A stretch of 64,000 nucleotides of DNA from Cryphonectria parasitica EP155 (taxonomy: Eukaryota > Ascomycota > Sordariomycetes > Diaporthales > Cryphonectriaceae). How positions within the stretch are numbered: the stretch's first letter is position 1; each line of letters starts with the position of its first letter. Under the pieces are notes generated by a model, which saw nothing but the letters and a program-made list of their open reading frames with translations, had not been told where the DNA came from and searched no databases. Shown in pieces: positions 11,024 through 23,100 of the stretch. The stretch is from contig NW_024468909.1 in assembly GCF_011745365.1 (NCBI RefSeq), forward strand, positions 6,324,001-6,388,000, read 5' to 3'. The position numbers and the translations under genes were made by a program.

Positions 11024-12017
11024 ATGTCCGACCCCGAGAACACCAGCACCCTAACGCTGTTCCGAGGCTGGCCCACAAGAGGTGAGCACGTCTGGTCGCC
11101 CTTTGTCGTCAAGCTCGAGGCTCGTCTGAGGTTCGCCGGCATGACCTACGAAGCCGGGGCCGGAAGTCCTCGGTCCGCGCCCAAGGGCAAGATCCCCTAT
11201 ATCACAATCCGCCCGCCCGGAAAAGCCGAGCTCGTGCAGATGGGCGACTCGACCCTCATCATCCAGCAGCTCGTCCGCTGGGAGGTGGTGCCGGACCTCA
11301 ACGCCAGCCTGTCGGCCGAGGACAGGGCGCAGGACCTGGCAACCAGGGCCTTGCTGGAGGACAAGCTCTACTTCTACCATGTGAGTCAATCAACGTAAAG
11401 GAGATGATCGGAACGATCCAGCGCTGAGACGAGAGGGGGTGGCCTTTTTTTTTCCCTTCCTTTCCTTTTTGGCAGACTCGAGAAAGATGGTTTGACAACT
11501 ACTATGCCATGCGCGACCACGCCCTGTCCGCCATCCCATGGCCTGCCCGCGTGCTCGTGGGCCTGCTTGCCTACCGCAGCCACAAGGCCACACTCTACGG
11601 CCAGGGCACCCTCCGCCTGTCCGACGAGGAGGTGCGCGCGTCCAAGAAGGAGATCTGGGAGACCATCAGCGGCGTTCTCTCGTCGTCTGCTGCCCGCGCC
11701 AGGAACACCAGGACGTCCAAGGCGGCGGGTGCAGAGGAGCCGTTCTGGTTCCTGGGCGGCCATGAGCCTACCGAGGTCGACGCGACGCTCTTTGGGTTCA
11801 TCGTGTCGGTCTTGTTATGTACAGCGTGAGTGTCCTTCCCGCAAGGTCTGTGTGAGCAGTCATGGGATTGAACCTCCTGCTGACTAATGTTGTGAATTGG
11901 TGCGAGACGATTAGCGGTCCTGAATCTCGAGAGATTGTGGGACAGTATCCTGTTCTTGCTGAATATGCTGAGAGGATCCATGCCACTTACTTTCCTGACT
12001 ATAGCAAGTGGTGTTAG
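11024..12017 (+). CDS. metaxin/FAXC-like protein with a GST fold
   Basis: Three exons: 11024-11380, 11476-11825 and 11915-12017, giving 269 residues. Donors are GTGAGT and GTGAGT; acceptors are GGCAG and TTAG, with a CTGACTAAT branch-like site before the last. The N-terminal thioredoxin-like domain reads SPFVVKLEARLRFAGMTYE, then KGKIPYI (the cis-Pro position of GST folds). The C-terminal helical half ends in GPESREIVGQYPVLAEYAERI. This arrangement matches the failed-axon-connections/metaxin branch of the GST superfamily, not classical detoxifying GSTs. No catalytic Tyr, Ser or Cys was identified with confidence. The function in fungi is not established. The start is the ATG directly before the domain; the frame is open further upstream but without domain sequence. 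Confidence 0.8.
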
Positions 12018-13294
12018 TAAATGGGTGGGAGCCATCTTCTATCTTTTTTTCCCATGACAACTTGTCAGATCATCTTTCAATGTGGAGACCCCTCTTGCAA
12101 GCATTATCTGCTTGTTGGCTCATAGGATGCCCTTGGGGAGGAGCTCGGATCGCCAGGAGGGTGGCGGGGCCGTGATGTCGCGATTTCTCTTCGCCTTTAG
12201 GATAGGCAGACGAGGCTTGTATATTCAGCCTGGGTTTAAGTCTTTTCTCACCCTCCAATTTCTTCCTCAACTAATTGCTAGACATCGTGTGTGGCAATTG
12301 AGAACAGATTGTAATTTGCTTGTTGTTTGTTCCACCAGTCGCAACTGTTGATTTCCATCCATGAATCAAACCGGCACACTTTCACTGTAGTATACATGAT
12401 ACTTCGGGATATCCGGCTGTGCCCAACACTGTCGTTATTTTTCCTCTGTTTAGCCGACATGATGTTGCTGAATTGCTACTGATTATATTGTGCTATAGTA
12501 CGTAGTTCACCGCAGGCCACGTGGGGACGATTGCTTCCCCCCTGGACGGAGCGCACGGCCCTACAGCATCCTTTTCCTGGTTCCCCGCCGTTGCCCCGTC
12601 CTCAAGGTATCATTATGGCAGATCGTCTCATGGCCCTTGGATACTCCATCGGTTTGGCAGCTTGGATAGGAAGCTGGTGGGGGGACATTAGACTTACTGA
12701 GGCTTTTCTTCATTTGTTTCTTTGCCTGCGCTGTTGCTGTTCCTGATTTCTCTTCCTTCGGTGAGTGACCGCTGCATCACGAGTTTGGTCTTATTGTTGG
12801 ATGAGCACCAACTTGAATTCCTCGACACACCCTCAATGAGCTCGTGTCGAACCCAGTTTCATTTATCATTTGATCTTCTGGAGCGTAAGCCACAGTCAGA
12901 CATTCATACCCGCCAAAGTTCGGAAAAGCCCATCTTAAAACATGGTATAGCTCCTTGAGTGATGTAACCGAGAGGATCCCTCCATTCGCCAGTGACAACA
13001 AACCCAGGTCCCTTGCCGAGGCCAAGTGCCGCTCCACGCTCCTCCTCCTCCTGCTCGTCCTCCTGGCGCATCTGGAGGCGGCATACCTTGTCCGAAGGCT
13101 CGCAAAGATGGTGGAAAGTATCGTCTTGATAATGGGTCTTGTCAACCATGTCCACTTACGCGAGAGTGATCGGACGTCTGGCCGAGGACTTGTGTAAGTA
13201 TATCCCGACAACCTCGCCCCTTAACGTTCTCCCTCACGACTTCTCACACCTCCCTGTCAAGCCTGCGCGAGATCTGGCTCAAGACGGTAACATC
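12018..13294. other. intergenic region upstream of the esterase gene
   Basis: Tandem arrangement: the 3' flank of the GST-like gene and the promoter of the feruloyl esterase gene. An in-frame ATG at 13148 precedes the chosen esterase start, but the extra 49 residues would bury the signal peptide, so it is not used. Nothing else recognised. Confidence 0.5.
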
Positions 13295-14947
13295 ATGAGG
13301 TTCCTCAATTACCCCAATATCCTCTTACGGTCTCTGGCTCTGTTGGCCAGCCTGATGGACGCGTCGGTTCTCAGGCAAAACGACACTGGCGACTTTACTA
13401 CCCAGTGTACCGCCTTCGCCGACACCCTCCAGAGCAGCCTGGGCAACAGCAACAATGCCACGGTCTGGTTCACCCAGCCTGTCGCCGCCGGCACGAACCT
13501 CTCCCTTCCTGACTATGACCCTACCTGCGGTGACCAGTGGCAGGTCGTGGCCGTGGACATGTGCCGTGTCGCCATGTTGGTGCCCACGTCCGACCGGTCC
13601 AACATCAGCATGGAGGTGTGGCTGCCCACCAGCGAGGCCTGGACAGGTCGTTTTCTGAGCACAGGCAACGGTGGCCTGTCGGGCTGCATCCAGTACTACG
13701 ATCTGGCGTATACAGTCGACTTGGGCTTCTCTACGGTGGCCACCAACAACGGGCACAACGGCACGAGCGGCGAGGCCTTTTACGACAACGACGAGGTGGT
13801 CGAGGACTTTGCCTGGAGGGCCCTGCACACGGGCGTGGTGTTTGGCAAGGAGGTTTCGCAGCTCTTCTACGGACAAGAGCACAACAAGTCGTACTACTTT
13901 GGCTGCTCGACCGGCGGGCGGCAAGGGTTCAAGGAGGCCCAGGACTTCCCAGACGACTTTGACGGATGGGTCGTGGGAGCCCCCGCCCTCGCCTTTGCCA
14001 ACCTGAGCTCCTGGAGCGGCTCGTTCTTTGCCGAGGAGGGCACCACCAACGCGTCGACCTTTGTGCCCCTCGACATGTGGCCCGTCATCCACGATGACAT
14101 CCTGGACCAGTGCGACGGCCTGGATGGCTATGTGGACGGCATCATCGAAGACGCCGGCATCTGCCACTACAACGTCAGCGACGCCATCCTCTGCTCGTCC
14201 TCCTCTGCTGCCAATGCCAGCACCGCCTGCTTGACAGATGTCCAGGCCAACACGGTCCGCAAGATTTTTTCGCCCGTCATCAACGACGAGGACGGCAGTT
14301 TGGTGTTTCCGGCTATGCAGCCCGGCTCGGAGCTTGAGGCAGCGTACATCTACTACACGGGCTCCGCCTTCATCTACACCTCGGACTGGTACCGCTACGC
14401 AGTCTACGACGACCCAACCTGGAACCCCGCGACGCTGAGCTCGGCAGACTACACCGCCGCCTCGCGCCAGAACCCCTTCAACATCCAGACGTGGAACGGC
14501 AACCTGTCTGCCGTGCAGAGCAAGGGGTCCAAGATCCTGCAGTACCACGGCCAGCAGGACCCCATCATCACCAGCTACAACTCCCCGCGGTACTACGAGC
14601 ACGTCTCACAGACCATGGGGCTGAACGCGTCCCAGCTCGACGACTTTTACCGCTTCTTTCGCATCAGCGGCATGGGCCACTGCAGTGGCGGGCCGGGCGC
14701 CACTTTTATCGGCCAGGGCATCACCAGCAACGCGACCCTGGACCCGGAGGGGAATGTGCTGACGGCCATGGTGCGCTGGGTTGAGGAGGGCGTTGCGCCG
14801 GATACGATCCTGGGCACGGCGTATGTGAATGAGTCGCAGGCTACGGGCGAGGTTGCGTTCCAGAGGAGGCACTGTCGGTATCCGTATCGGAACGAGTACT
14901 CTGGATCGGGGGATCCGACGGACCCGGACAGTTGGAACTGTGTTTGA
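13295..14947 (+). CDS. secreted tannase/feruloyl esterase family protein
   Basis: Single exon of 550 residues. The start at 13295 was chosen because it gives an N-terminal signal peptide (basic start, then LLRSLALLASLMDASV). The serine-hydrolase CS-D-HC signature of the family is complete: Cys204-Ser205 in YFGCSTGGRQG, Asp422 in YHGQQDPII, and His462-Cys463 in SGMGHCSGGPG. In this family the two cysteines form a disulfide that holds Ser and His together. DQCDGLDGYVDGII (about 271-284) matches the lid-domain calcium-binding loop. More than ten N-glycosylation sequons fit an extracellular enzyme. The family cleaves ester bonds of ferulic acid or gallate from plant cell-wall arabinoxylan, pectin or tannins. 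Feruloyl esterase B and tannase cannot be told apart by eye; feruloyl esterase is favoured. Confidence 0.92.
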   Translation: MRFLNYPNILLRSLALLASLMDASVLRQNDTGDFTTQCTAFADTLQSSLGNSNNATVWFTQPVAAGTNLSLPDYDPTCGDQWQVVAVDMCRVAMLVPTSDRSNISMEVWLPTSEAWTGRFLSTGNGGLSGCIQYYDLAYTVDLGFSTVATNNGHNGTSGEAFYDNDEVVEDFAWRALHTGVVFGKEVSQLFYGQEHNKSYYFGCSTGGRQGFKEAQDFPDDFDGWVVGAPALAFANLSSWSGSFFAEEGTTNASTFVPLDMWPVIHDDILDQCDGLDGYVDGIIEDAGICHYNVSDAILCSSSSAANASTACLTDVQANTVRKIFSPVINDEDGSLVFPAMQPGSELEAAYIYYTGSAFIYTSDWYRYAVYDDPTWNPATLSSADYTAASRQNPFNIQTWNGNLSAVQSKGSKILQYHGQQDPIITSYNSPRYYEHVSQTMGLNASQLDDFYRFFRISGMGHCSGGPGATFIGQGITSNATLDPEGNVLTAMVRWVEEGVAPDTILGTAYVNESQATGEVAFQRRHCRYPYRNEYSGSGDPTDPDSWNCV

Positions 14948-15553
14948 AGGGAGGGATGAATCTAGCTTCATATAACAATGTAAATAAGTAGGATACGCTG
15001 AAAGTAAATTGACTTTGACCCATCTGAGAGTGTCAGACCACGTAAAATGCTACGATATTCGCTTTTTTTCTGCCGATGCTAACAAGCAATGTTCGTCCTG
15101 GGGACAGCGGGCCTATAAGCTCCGTGAATTTAGTAGAACAGACGAAGTTCAAGCAGTTATCGAAATATAGAAGTATTCTATCTGATGAATACATTTTAGT
15201 GTCTCGTGTTGACAAGGTCTTGGTGTTGTGTTCGCTTTACAGCTGGTGAAGTCCAAGTCATTACACCCCATCAGTCTTCCCAACATTCACAGCCCAACTG
15301 GCGTATTCACTCAGAGTGAAGATCTTAGGGAAGAAATTTACCATTCCACCGCTCAATCATTCATTCATTTAGGAGTGAACGATGATAGTCCAGTATCTGT
15401 GCTACACACACACACATATATATAATACCTTTCCCTTCCGTCCAACCCCAAGGCTGACTTTTTTCTCCTACCTGATCAAACACCAAACTTAGAAAGACCT
15501 TGGTCGACAATAAGCAACTCTTCAATACTCCTCTTTCAGTATCAACCGTCAAA
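14948..15553. other. intergenic spacer
   Basis: Lies between two plus-strand secreted-protein genes. It contains a short CA/TA run at about 15408-15424 and a pyrimidine-rich leader before the next ATG. No gene recognised. Confidence 0.6.
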
Positions 15554-16713
15554 ATGTTTTCGACTGTTGTTCTTGTAAGTGCGCTGACCAGTGAGAACGC
15601 ACACATAGCCCAGCCGCCGTCCTCACTCTTCCTCCTACACAAGTAATCAGCCTCTAACGCTGACAATCCTTCAAAACAGTCCTCTCTTGCCATCCTGGCC
15701 AAAGCCAGTCCCATCAACACCACCAAATCTACCGTCGACATCGCCTGGACCGGCACCATCCCCGGCCACGGCGAAGTCTCTCTCTACGGCAACGCCAACT
15801 CCGTCGAGGACCAGATCTTGGCCATCAAGCCGTCCCTCAAGGACAACTTGGTCGTCATGAACCCCTTCATGTCCAAGGCCCCTCAAGCCTTCAATGAAAC
15901 CTCCATGACCGTCTCCAACTTCTCCTACATGGACAAGACTCCCACCGACGGAAACATCGTGGCTGGCATGCAGCCAGCCCTTGCCGCCCGTACCTATCCC
16001 ATTGACAATTCTCAGAACCTTGACGATGGATACACTGAAACCCACTGGAACTGTGGCAACTTCGCCACCGGTGACTGTATGTGATTCATCATCCCCCATG
16101 CATATACTTTCTTCACTTCGAACTACGGAACATGGTTTGCTTACTTCTACATATTACAACCAGACAACGAAGGCTTCGGTGCCATCGCCGCTGTCAACGC
16201 TCCTGGTGGTGTCACTGGCGGATACTGGACTGTTCCCGGCGCCGAGGGTGATGGCACTGCCACCTGTCGGCGTCTTGGCTGCTCACGCGCCAGCTACACA
16301 CACACAGCAGTCTACGTAAGTTGTTTTTCTTATTCTTGTTGGACAAACTGCAGAAGATGCTAATTTGGCACACACACAGTGGTGCAACGACCAGCCCTTC
16401 GACGTCACTGCCCCAGCCAACGTCCTCGCGGCTCTCGCTGGCATGATTGCCATGGGCTACAATGAGTTTGGCTGGCACGGTTGTTGCCTCACCAGCCAGA
16501 CCCGAGGTACTAACCACCAGTACTCGGGCCAGGTTGTAAGCATTTAATCACGAAAACCACTTTCATTTATATGTGTACTTGAAACTAATCATAGGACAGT
16601 TCCCTGGTAACGGCACCAACATCGTCGTGGGCTGGGGCGACTGCTCCAACGACGACTACGATGTGCTCCCCAGCACGTATGCCCTTCCTGGACCATACGG
16701 CGTCTGCATCTAA
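15554..16713 (+). CDS. secreted cysteine-containing protein, family not recognised
   Basis: Five exons: 15554-15574, 15680-16076, 16164-16315, 16380-16535 and 16600-16713, giving 279 residues. Donors are GTAAGT, GTATGT, GTAAGT and GTAAGC. The first exon encodes only seven residues, MFSTVVL; together with exon 2 it forms a signal peptide (about residues 1-16, ending near AKA-SP). Eight cysteines remain in the mature protein: WNCGN, TCRRLGC, YWCND, HGCCL, GDCSN and the penultimate residue in YGVCI. This is consistent with four disulfides. There are Gly-rich segments and N-glycosylation sites in the first half. No catalytic motif was recognised. Small secreted proteins of this kind occur in plant-associated fungi, but no role can be assigned. 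The exon joins are well supported because all four preserve the frame and use standard splice sites. Confidence 0.75.
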
Positions 16714-17181
16714 GACGCAGAACAACAAAAATGGGTGCACTTATGGATGGGAAGATGATATTCTCTGTAGACCAAGTCATGATTGCAGCTTTTTAGGAGA
16801 TCCGGTGTGTGCTTGACCGCGCACTAGCCTAGATAGCTTCCAGAAACATGGAAATTGAAAAAATGCAGCAGCGAAAACTATCTGAAGAAACCGTTTTGAC
16901 TTTATACAACGACTCTTGGGTTTCTGTACCATAGCCGGATGCAACAGAGCATCGAAAAAAGCGGTCTGCGGTTCGAGATTGATGCACTGTTTCCCTCCAA
17001 GTATCTCGCATAAGAGAAGAAAACGAACTAGTAAGTTACACAAACAAACAGTTGGGTGAAATCAGTGCTACAGACTTCTTGAAATCCCCAAAGCTATGTA
17101 CTACCATTCTCGCAAGCCGGCAGGCAAATTCCAAATCCGTCTTCCTGTTCAACCATACCCCTATGCCTGTCGGAGAAGCCC
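16714..17181. other. convergent intergenic spacer
   Basis: Separates the stop of the secreted-protein gene (+) from the stop of the giant DUF3638 gene (-). No coding or repeat feature recognised. Confidence 0.6.
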
Positions 17182-20100
17182 TCAGCTTATATGAGCCTTA
17201 TTTCTGCCTATACTAGAAAATTCTGAACCCTCCCTCCCAGGTGACAGAATCAGACTTTCCAAGCTTCCCACAACCTCCGAGATGTAGCCATTTCTCTCTT
17301 GCAAAGAGGAGGCATGATCCCCTTCCTCATCCTGAGAGTAAAAGTCGCTCGTTTGAAGCAAAGCACCATCTAATATCCTTCCTAGATGTGTCTTGTCGAT
17401 CAACTGGCAGTCGCGACGCGCCTTTGTAAGAAATGACTTCAAAAATCTGACAGGGCTTGAAGTGAAAGTAGATTTCTTGATAACGGCTGCGATGTCCGTC
17501 GAGGTAGAAGATTGAATAAATCCATCAGCTTCGACGATGGTTCCGTCAACTGCTTCCTGTGGCGATAGCCTGAGCATTGTGCACAAGTCAAGATACTCAA
17601 GCTCAGACTTCAGATACAGTTGACCTGCGAACAGGTTCAACTGGGTCTTCAGATGAAGAGGGAAAGGTGTGAGCTTTGCGAGCGAGGATGAAGGCACAGT
17701 ATAGAAATTGAGGTCATCAAGAGACCTAATCTCCGGGCTTGGTCGCGGGCAGTAGATGTGCAGTGTTGTCTTCTTGTGGGTCTGGATCAGGGGTAGCAGC
17801 TCTTGGGCCTCGTGCGGGCTGATGATGACCACATGATTCCAGTTCTTGGGCTGGCTCGTCAGGATCCAGTTCACTGGACGTTGATATGCGTCTGACAGAA
17901 AATGCCCTGTGGCGCTCTTCTGTACCGTTCTCGCAAAATCAGCTGTGACCATGATGTCCCGTGGAAAGAGGCTTGGGTCGAAATCGATTGCCGCACTTGT
18001 GTCCTGGAGGGCCTCGAACGCGGGCAGAAAGGCAGAGGACTTTTCTGTCCACTTCCCAAACGCCGCAAAATTTGTCACATGAGGGTGAACCTCGTGTTCT
18101 GCTGCTTCAGCCGGGGGCGGTCTCTCGATTTGTCGCTCCTCTTCAATCTCAGGCGACAACTCACGCTCTTGCTCCTCTTCCAGCGTAGCGTTATTCGCAT
18201 TAAGTGGCCCAAAATCTCGACAGCGGGCCTCGATCTCCGCCAGATCACTCATGGAGCCTTCGTGACGAGTATGTTCGTCTGAGGGTGTCTCGCGCAAAGG
18301 TCGGTATCGGTGCTCGATTGTCTGGGCTTCGTCTTCAAGAAACTCTTCAGCGATCTCGGCAGTCATTTTGATCCCGTCACTGGTCCGGGCAGCTTCTTCG
18401 TGGAATTGCTGGCGTACAAATCGTCGACCCTGCACAGCCCATAAAGAGATGCTGTTTTTGATCTCGCGGGTCGTCTCACTCATCGCCCAGTCGATAACGT
18501 CTTCCACGCCAATGTTGCTATTGTGGAGGACGGTTCGAGTTTGATCATTATCCCCAGATGTCGCCTCACGAATCTTCGTCTGGATTTCAGGAGGAACGCA
18601 GAAGACGACAGACTGCCCCTTGCCCAGCTTGCGCATTCTCATGCAAGCTACAACACCGTCAATTTCTGGATCTACCTACAACATATTAAGGTCAAGGAAC
18701 TCACCTTGGACCAGTCGATCTTTGGTAAGATTGGCACCCAGTGTCACGGCTGCCTTGTAGTACCCAGGCAGTCTCAGGTCTATCCCCCTGGTGTGAGCTT
18801 CGTCCAGAAAAACGAGACATGTGTCCAATTGATCAACGTAAGGGGACGTCCAGAAGGCCTCGGTTATGTCCATGTTGTTGAGCACCATCATCTCATCGTT
18901 GTCGTCGAAGTAGATCGCTGCTTGGACAGATTGATCCTGCTCGTGTACCTTGCTCAACCAATTGCGCGCCACTTCCAAATTCGTCAGCTCGATAATCTGC
19001 GCACCGACGTCAAGAATGACTCGGAGACATGAGTCCATTTGACCAGTGACAGCTGTGAGAAGTGTTTCTGCGTCCGAAGTTGGCTGTGAACCACCGCAAG
19101 CCTCGAGATCGGAGCTCTCCGCGGGTGGGGACAACAAGAGAACTTTATTCTCGGGCCCCAACAAATAATTCAGAACTTGGGCGTTGGTCCCCTCTTGGTC
19201 TGGCAGGTCCAGATAATGCATCTGAAGGGGCAGAACGGGCGCTGAGTCGATGGTACCGCTAAATCCTGTAGTCGGATGAGTTTTGGCAACTGCCAAATCC
19301 CAGCCGGAGGCAGACAGTTTCTTGGGAAATTCCTTCATCTGCTTTGAGAACACGATATGTTGCAGAAAGTAGTCGATGGTGCGTTTAGCGTATCGAACTT
19401 GGGTTGATGCATTGTTAGTCAAAAGCCTGAATTGTGACAACCGTGTTGGGATATCAACTTTGGCTTACATGATGGGAAGACTTCGGTTTTGCACTGAACT
19501 GTGTCTTTCAGGTTAATGCCCATCAATTGGCGAAAACCATGCGCAAGGCCGTGCGAATCCTTAAGCCAGGACCCAAATTCCTGAGTGGCTTGGTCTGACT
19601 CTAGCAGGTGGCTAAATGTCTGGAAAAGGTCCTTGTCGTCTAAGCCTTGGTAATAATAGCAGAGAGAGGTGAGACCAATTGTCACATCGGGGTGGCTGAA
19701 CTCTGAACGCGGAGATGGGCTGTCCTTGGCTCGATAAGGCACAGCAAGCCTGGTCGATGGACGCCTGGTTTTGTCGAGGCCATAATTGACGCGCCAGCGC
19801 TTTTGACCGAAAATGAAGGCGAGTATGCCTTTTGCGAAGAGACCGCGGAGGAGCAAAATGTAGCTCTTGGTTGTGTCAGTCCAGAAGGCGCTATCCTCAA
19901 CATACTTCTTGTCGGTCAAGGACAAGTCCTTTTGAGTGATGTACCTTAGAACGGACTTGCGAGAGTGAGGTTCTTGACGTGAGATAGGGAACCCGGAAAA
20001 GCCTTTCGTACAGATATGCAGTGCTACCCCTTCGAGCAGCTTCATCATCGCCTTTTTCTCGATTATTCGGACGCGAGGAAATCCACCTTCCGTTCGGGCC

Positions 20101-23100
20101 GAGACCTCAATGGATAGGGGCAGCATTTCCTTCACCTTCGGCGCATAGTCCCTGATAACCCCAAGGACTGTTTGGGTAACTATCCACCGATCGGGTGCAA
20201 AGTCTATCAAGCTCTGCGTACCCATTGTGTAGATCAGCTCGAACTTTGTGCTGAAGTTTTCGTCGCTTTCGTCCACGATATCTCGAGTATTGTTGTCAAA
20301 GAAGTCCTGCGTCTGTACCAAGCTTCGCCCTATAGTTTCTCTGTCCGAGATGAAGGACTCGAGTCCCATAAGTTTGAAAGAAAGAATATGCTCTGGCTGT
20401 ACAAGCATGACTCCACGGGCATTCATGCAAAGGCGAGACTCATGAAGAATATTCTGGGCATCTGCTTTCGTCAGTTGAAGGGATCGCGAGAAGGGAAGGT
20501 GGAAGATTCTTCTGTTCAAAAGCCCGCCAAGTTTCGAAACGAGCATTCGAAGCATCTGACGAGACTGAGGCTTTGCGACAATGACGCGTACTAGCTTGTG
20601 GCCATTCGCCAAAGCTGCTGCCACGATCGGAACAATGACTGAAGACTTCCCCTCTCCCATGTTGAGTTGCATCACCGTATTCTGCCCATGTGGAGGGCTC
20701 CTGAAGTAGCGGCACAATTAGCGTTTATGCGTTACATTGACAGCGCAGCAATTCTAAAGGGATAGAATGACAAGTTTAAAAAATCTGCCTCCCACATGTC
20801 CAGGTTTCACCCCCCGATTCATCGCACAGAGACTTACCTCATTTTCTCAGCAATGTCTTCTTGCACACTCCTGACCAGGAAGTCGCTCTCTACCTCAATG
20901 AGAAGAGACTCGGGGTATTTCATTGGGTCCCAGTTCGTGTGTCCTTCATTCTGCAGTTCCTGGATCAACTGATTTTGATCCCTAACAGAACGGAGTAATC
21001 GTTCAGCGCGCTGAAATTCCGTTACGGCAATGCCGTAGGCGACGATCCAGGGTCGCCATACGGCTGGCAGATGGCTCCATCCATCGCCGTCTTCCCATCC
21101 ATTTTCAGAGAGCTGATGGAGGAAAAAGACTGACGACAGCCGAGGAGAATGGTGTAGGGAGTCTGCAAGTGATCTTCCTTTCAGACCAGAACGTATTGAA
21201 GTGACCATGGAGTCACGCAGTGATTCCATATGGTTTTTCGTCTTAAGAACATGATCCCTGAGCGTGGATTGCAGAAGGTCTTTGCCCATCCGAAGCATAC
21301 ACTGCTGAACATCGCCAGAATCCTGCTTCCATTTGATTTGGCTCTGTCGCAGCTTCAGTGCGTACCGCCCTTCGAAAGTAGATTTGGCGGCCTTAAGCTT
21401 TCTTTCGATCAATAAATCAAGATGAGAGCCTGATAGCAATAACAAATCTGATGGAATCCGTGGCTGATCAGGCACTTCTCCAGGAGAAGCAACTCCAAAT
21501 ACATCAGCCGTCCCAATATACCCTTGGGTAACAGTAGGAGAATAATCAGGCAGCTCGATTTGGAGCGTCTGAATGTTCAGAGGCATGGAACTGGGCTGCT
21601 GGTTGATCACTTCTTCGATGCTGAGAAGGTACTTCTTGAAAAGATGGTTGTCATGCCAGATCTTGTACAACGGCTGAATATCACGGGTCGCTTTATGAAA
21701 ATCCATGTAATCTCCCAGGAAGGCCCGCAGGCTGCCCGAAGGTAGACTTAGCATTGGAGATGGAAACCCTCGCTCCACGTGCTCCAGAAGTTGTGTACTT
21801 GCTCGATCTCGATTCCATCTGTATGAGTTGTCTTGCCTGTTTCGATACTCCTCGTGGGTCTCATGAGACTTATGCGAAAATAGTCCCTCGGGACAGTCTT
21901 GTAGCGGACGGAAGCTGTTCGAGATTATTGCCTCTACTTTGTGAGGAACAACTTTTTCGCCTTCTGTGAGCGAATATGATGCTGTCTCAGAGGGCAACTG
22001 ATTCATTGAAATGGCTTTGGTACCGGTATGAATGAACATCGCGGCCGCTGTGTGAATCAGATGTAACGCAGCCTCTGGAGCATATGCCATGGTCGCAAAC
22101 CACATCATCAATCGAAAACATTGTGACGAGGCTTCAAACTTGCCATCTTGCGCGTGCTCGTGCATCCAGCACCAGATCTCGGCCCAATATTTTGGATGGT
22201 TGATCAACCACTTGGCATCGTATGCAAGATCATCTTCCGATATCTCTGTATTGGCCCCCACCCCTTTCACAGAGCCGACAGTCTGGAATGTGTCCCAAAT
22301 GCGTTCTCCCAGCCTTGATTGGGAAAGTGCTTGGCACAATTGTGGATAATCTTTGCGGAAGAGCACGTCAGAGATGAATTGAGCCTGTTTTGCTCTCTCT
22401 GAAGATTGCTGCATGTCTCTAGATGAATAGGTTGCATCCAAATTCGTATTTGACTCTTCAGCCCCGAAACGTGAGACACGGCATGATGACGAGCGCACCA
22501 GGTCTCTCTTGAGCAAGCCCGGGTGAACGTCCTCAAGTAGTGGAGGCTCAACATATCGATCCGGAAAATAGATCTTAGCCATCCTGGCTTGTTTGAAAAG
22601 CTTCTGCACAGCGACATGAAAGTACGAATGTTGGGAAAGAATGGGGATCCTCTCATTCCATTCCACGGTTTGCATGACGCACAAATGTTCAGGATAGAAC
22701 TTGCGTCGAGGGGTGAGAGAATCGATTTGCTGAAGGATTTCCAGGTCTTGCGACGACAAGTTCTCAAAAGAGCACACCGCCGCCCCTTTCAAAATTGAGA
22801 GTGACTGTTCCGTACCAGTTCGAACTGTTAACGGATCTGGTAGGCACGATGAGGTCAATCCGTGCAGGTAGCAGAGGAATAATTTGCTCCGAAGGCCCCC
22901 GGTATCAGTCAGCTTCTGCAACAATTCGTTGACACCAAACACGTGTGGTGACGTGGGTTTGGTAGCAATCGTAGCAATTGAAACCGATGAATGGTCTCCA
23001 TCTGGTGCAACAATAACAGTTCCGTCTGGTATCAAAACCTTACGGTCATGGCTGCGCAAATCCTTCAGAACGAGCTTTGACTTGAGACCAATCAAGGTGC

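Noticed and set aside
13325..14602. 425-codon open frame antisense to the feruloyl esterase
   Set aside because: A shadow of a GC-rich exon. It has no domain, and the sense frame carries the full catalytic signature.
18648..18704. Alternative last acceptors (TGTAG or GTAG) in the final intron of the giant gene
   Set aside because: The first breaks the frame. The second keeps it but inserts nine extra residues into the RLVQACMRMRKLG block, so the later TTGTAG acceptor was used.
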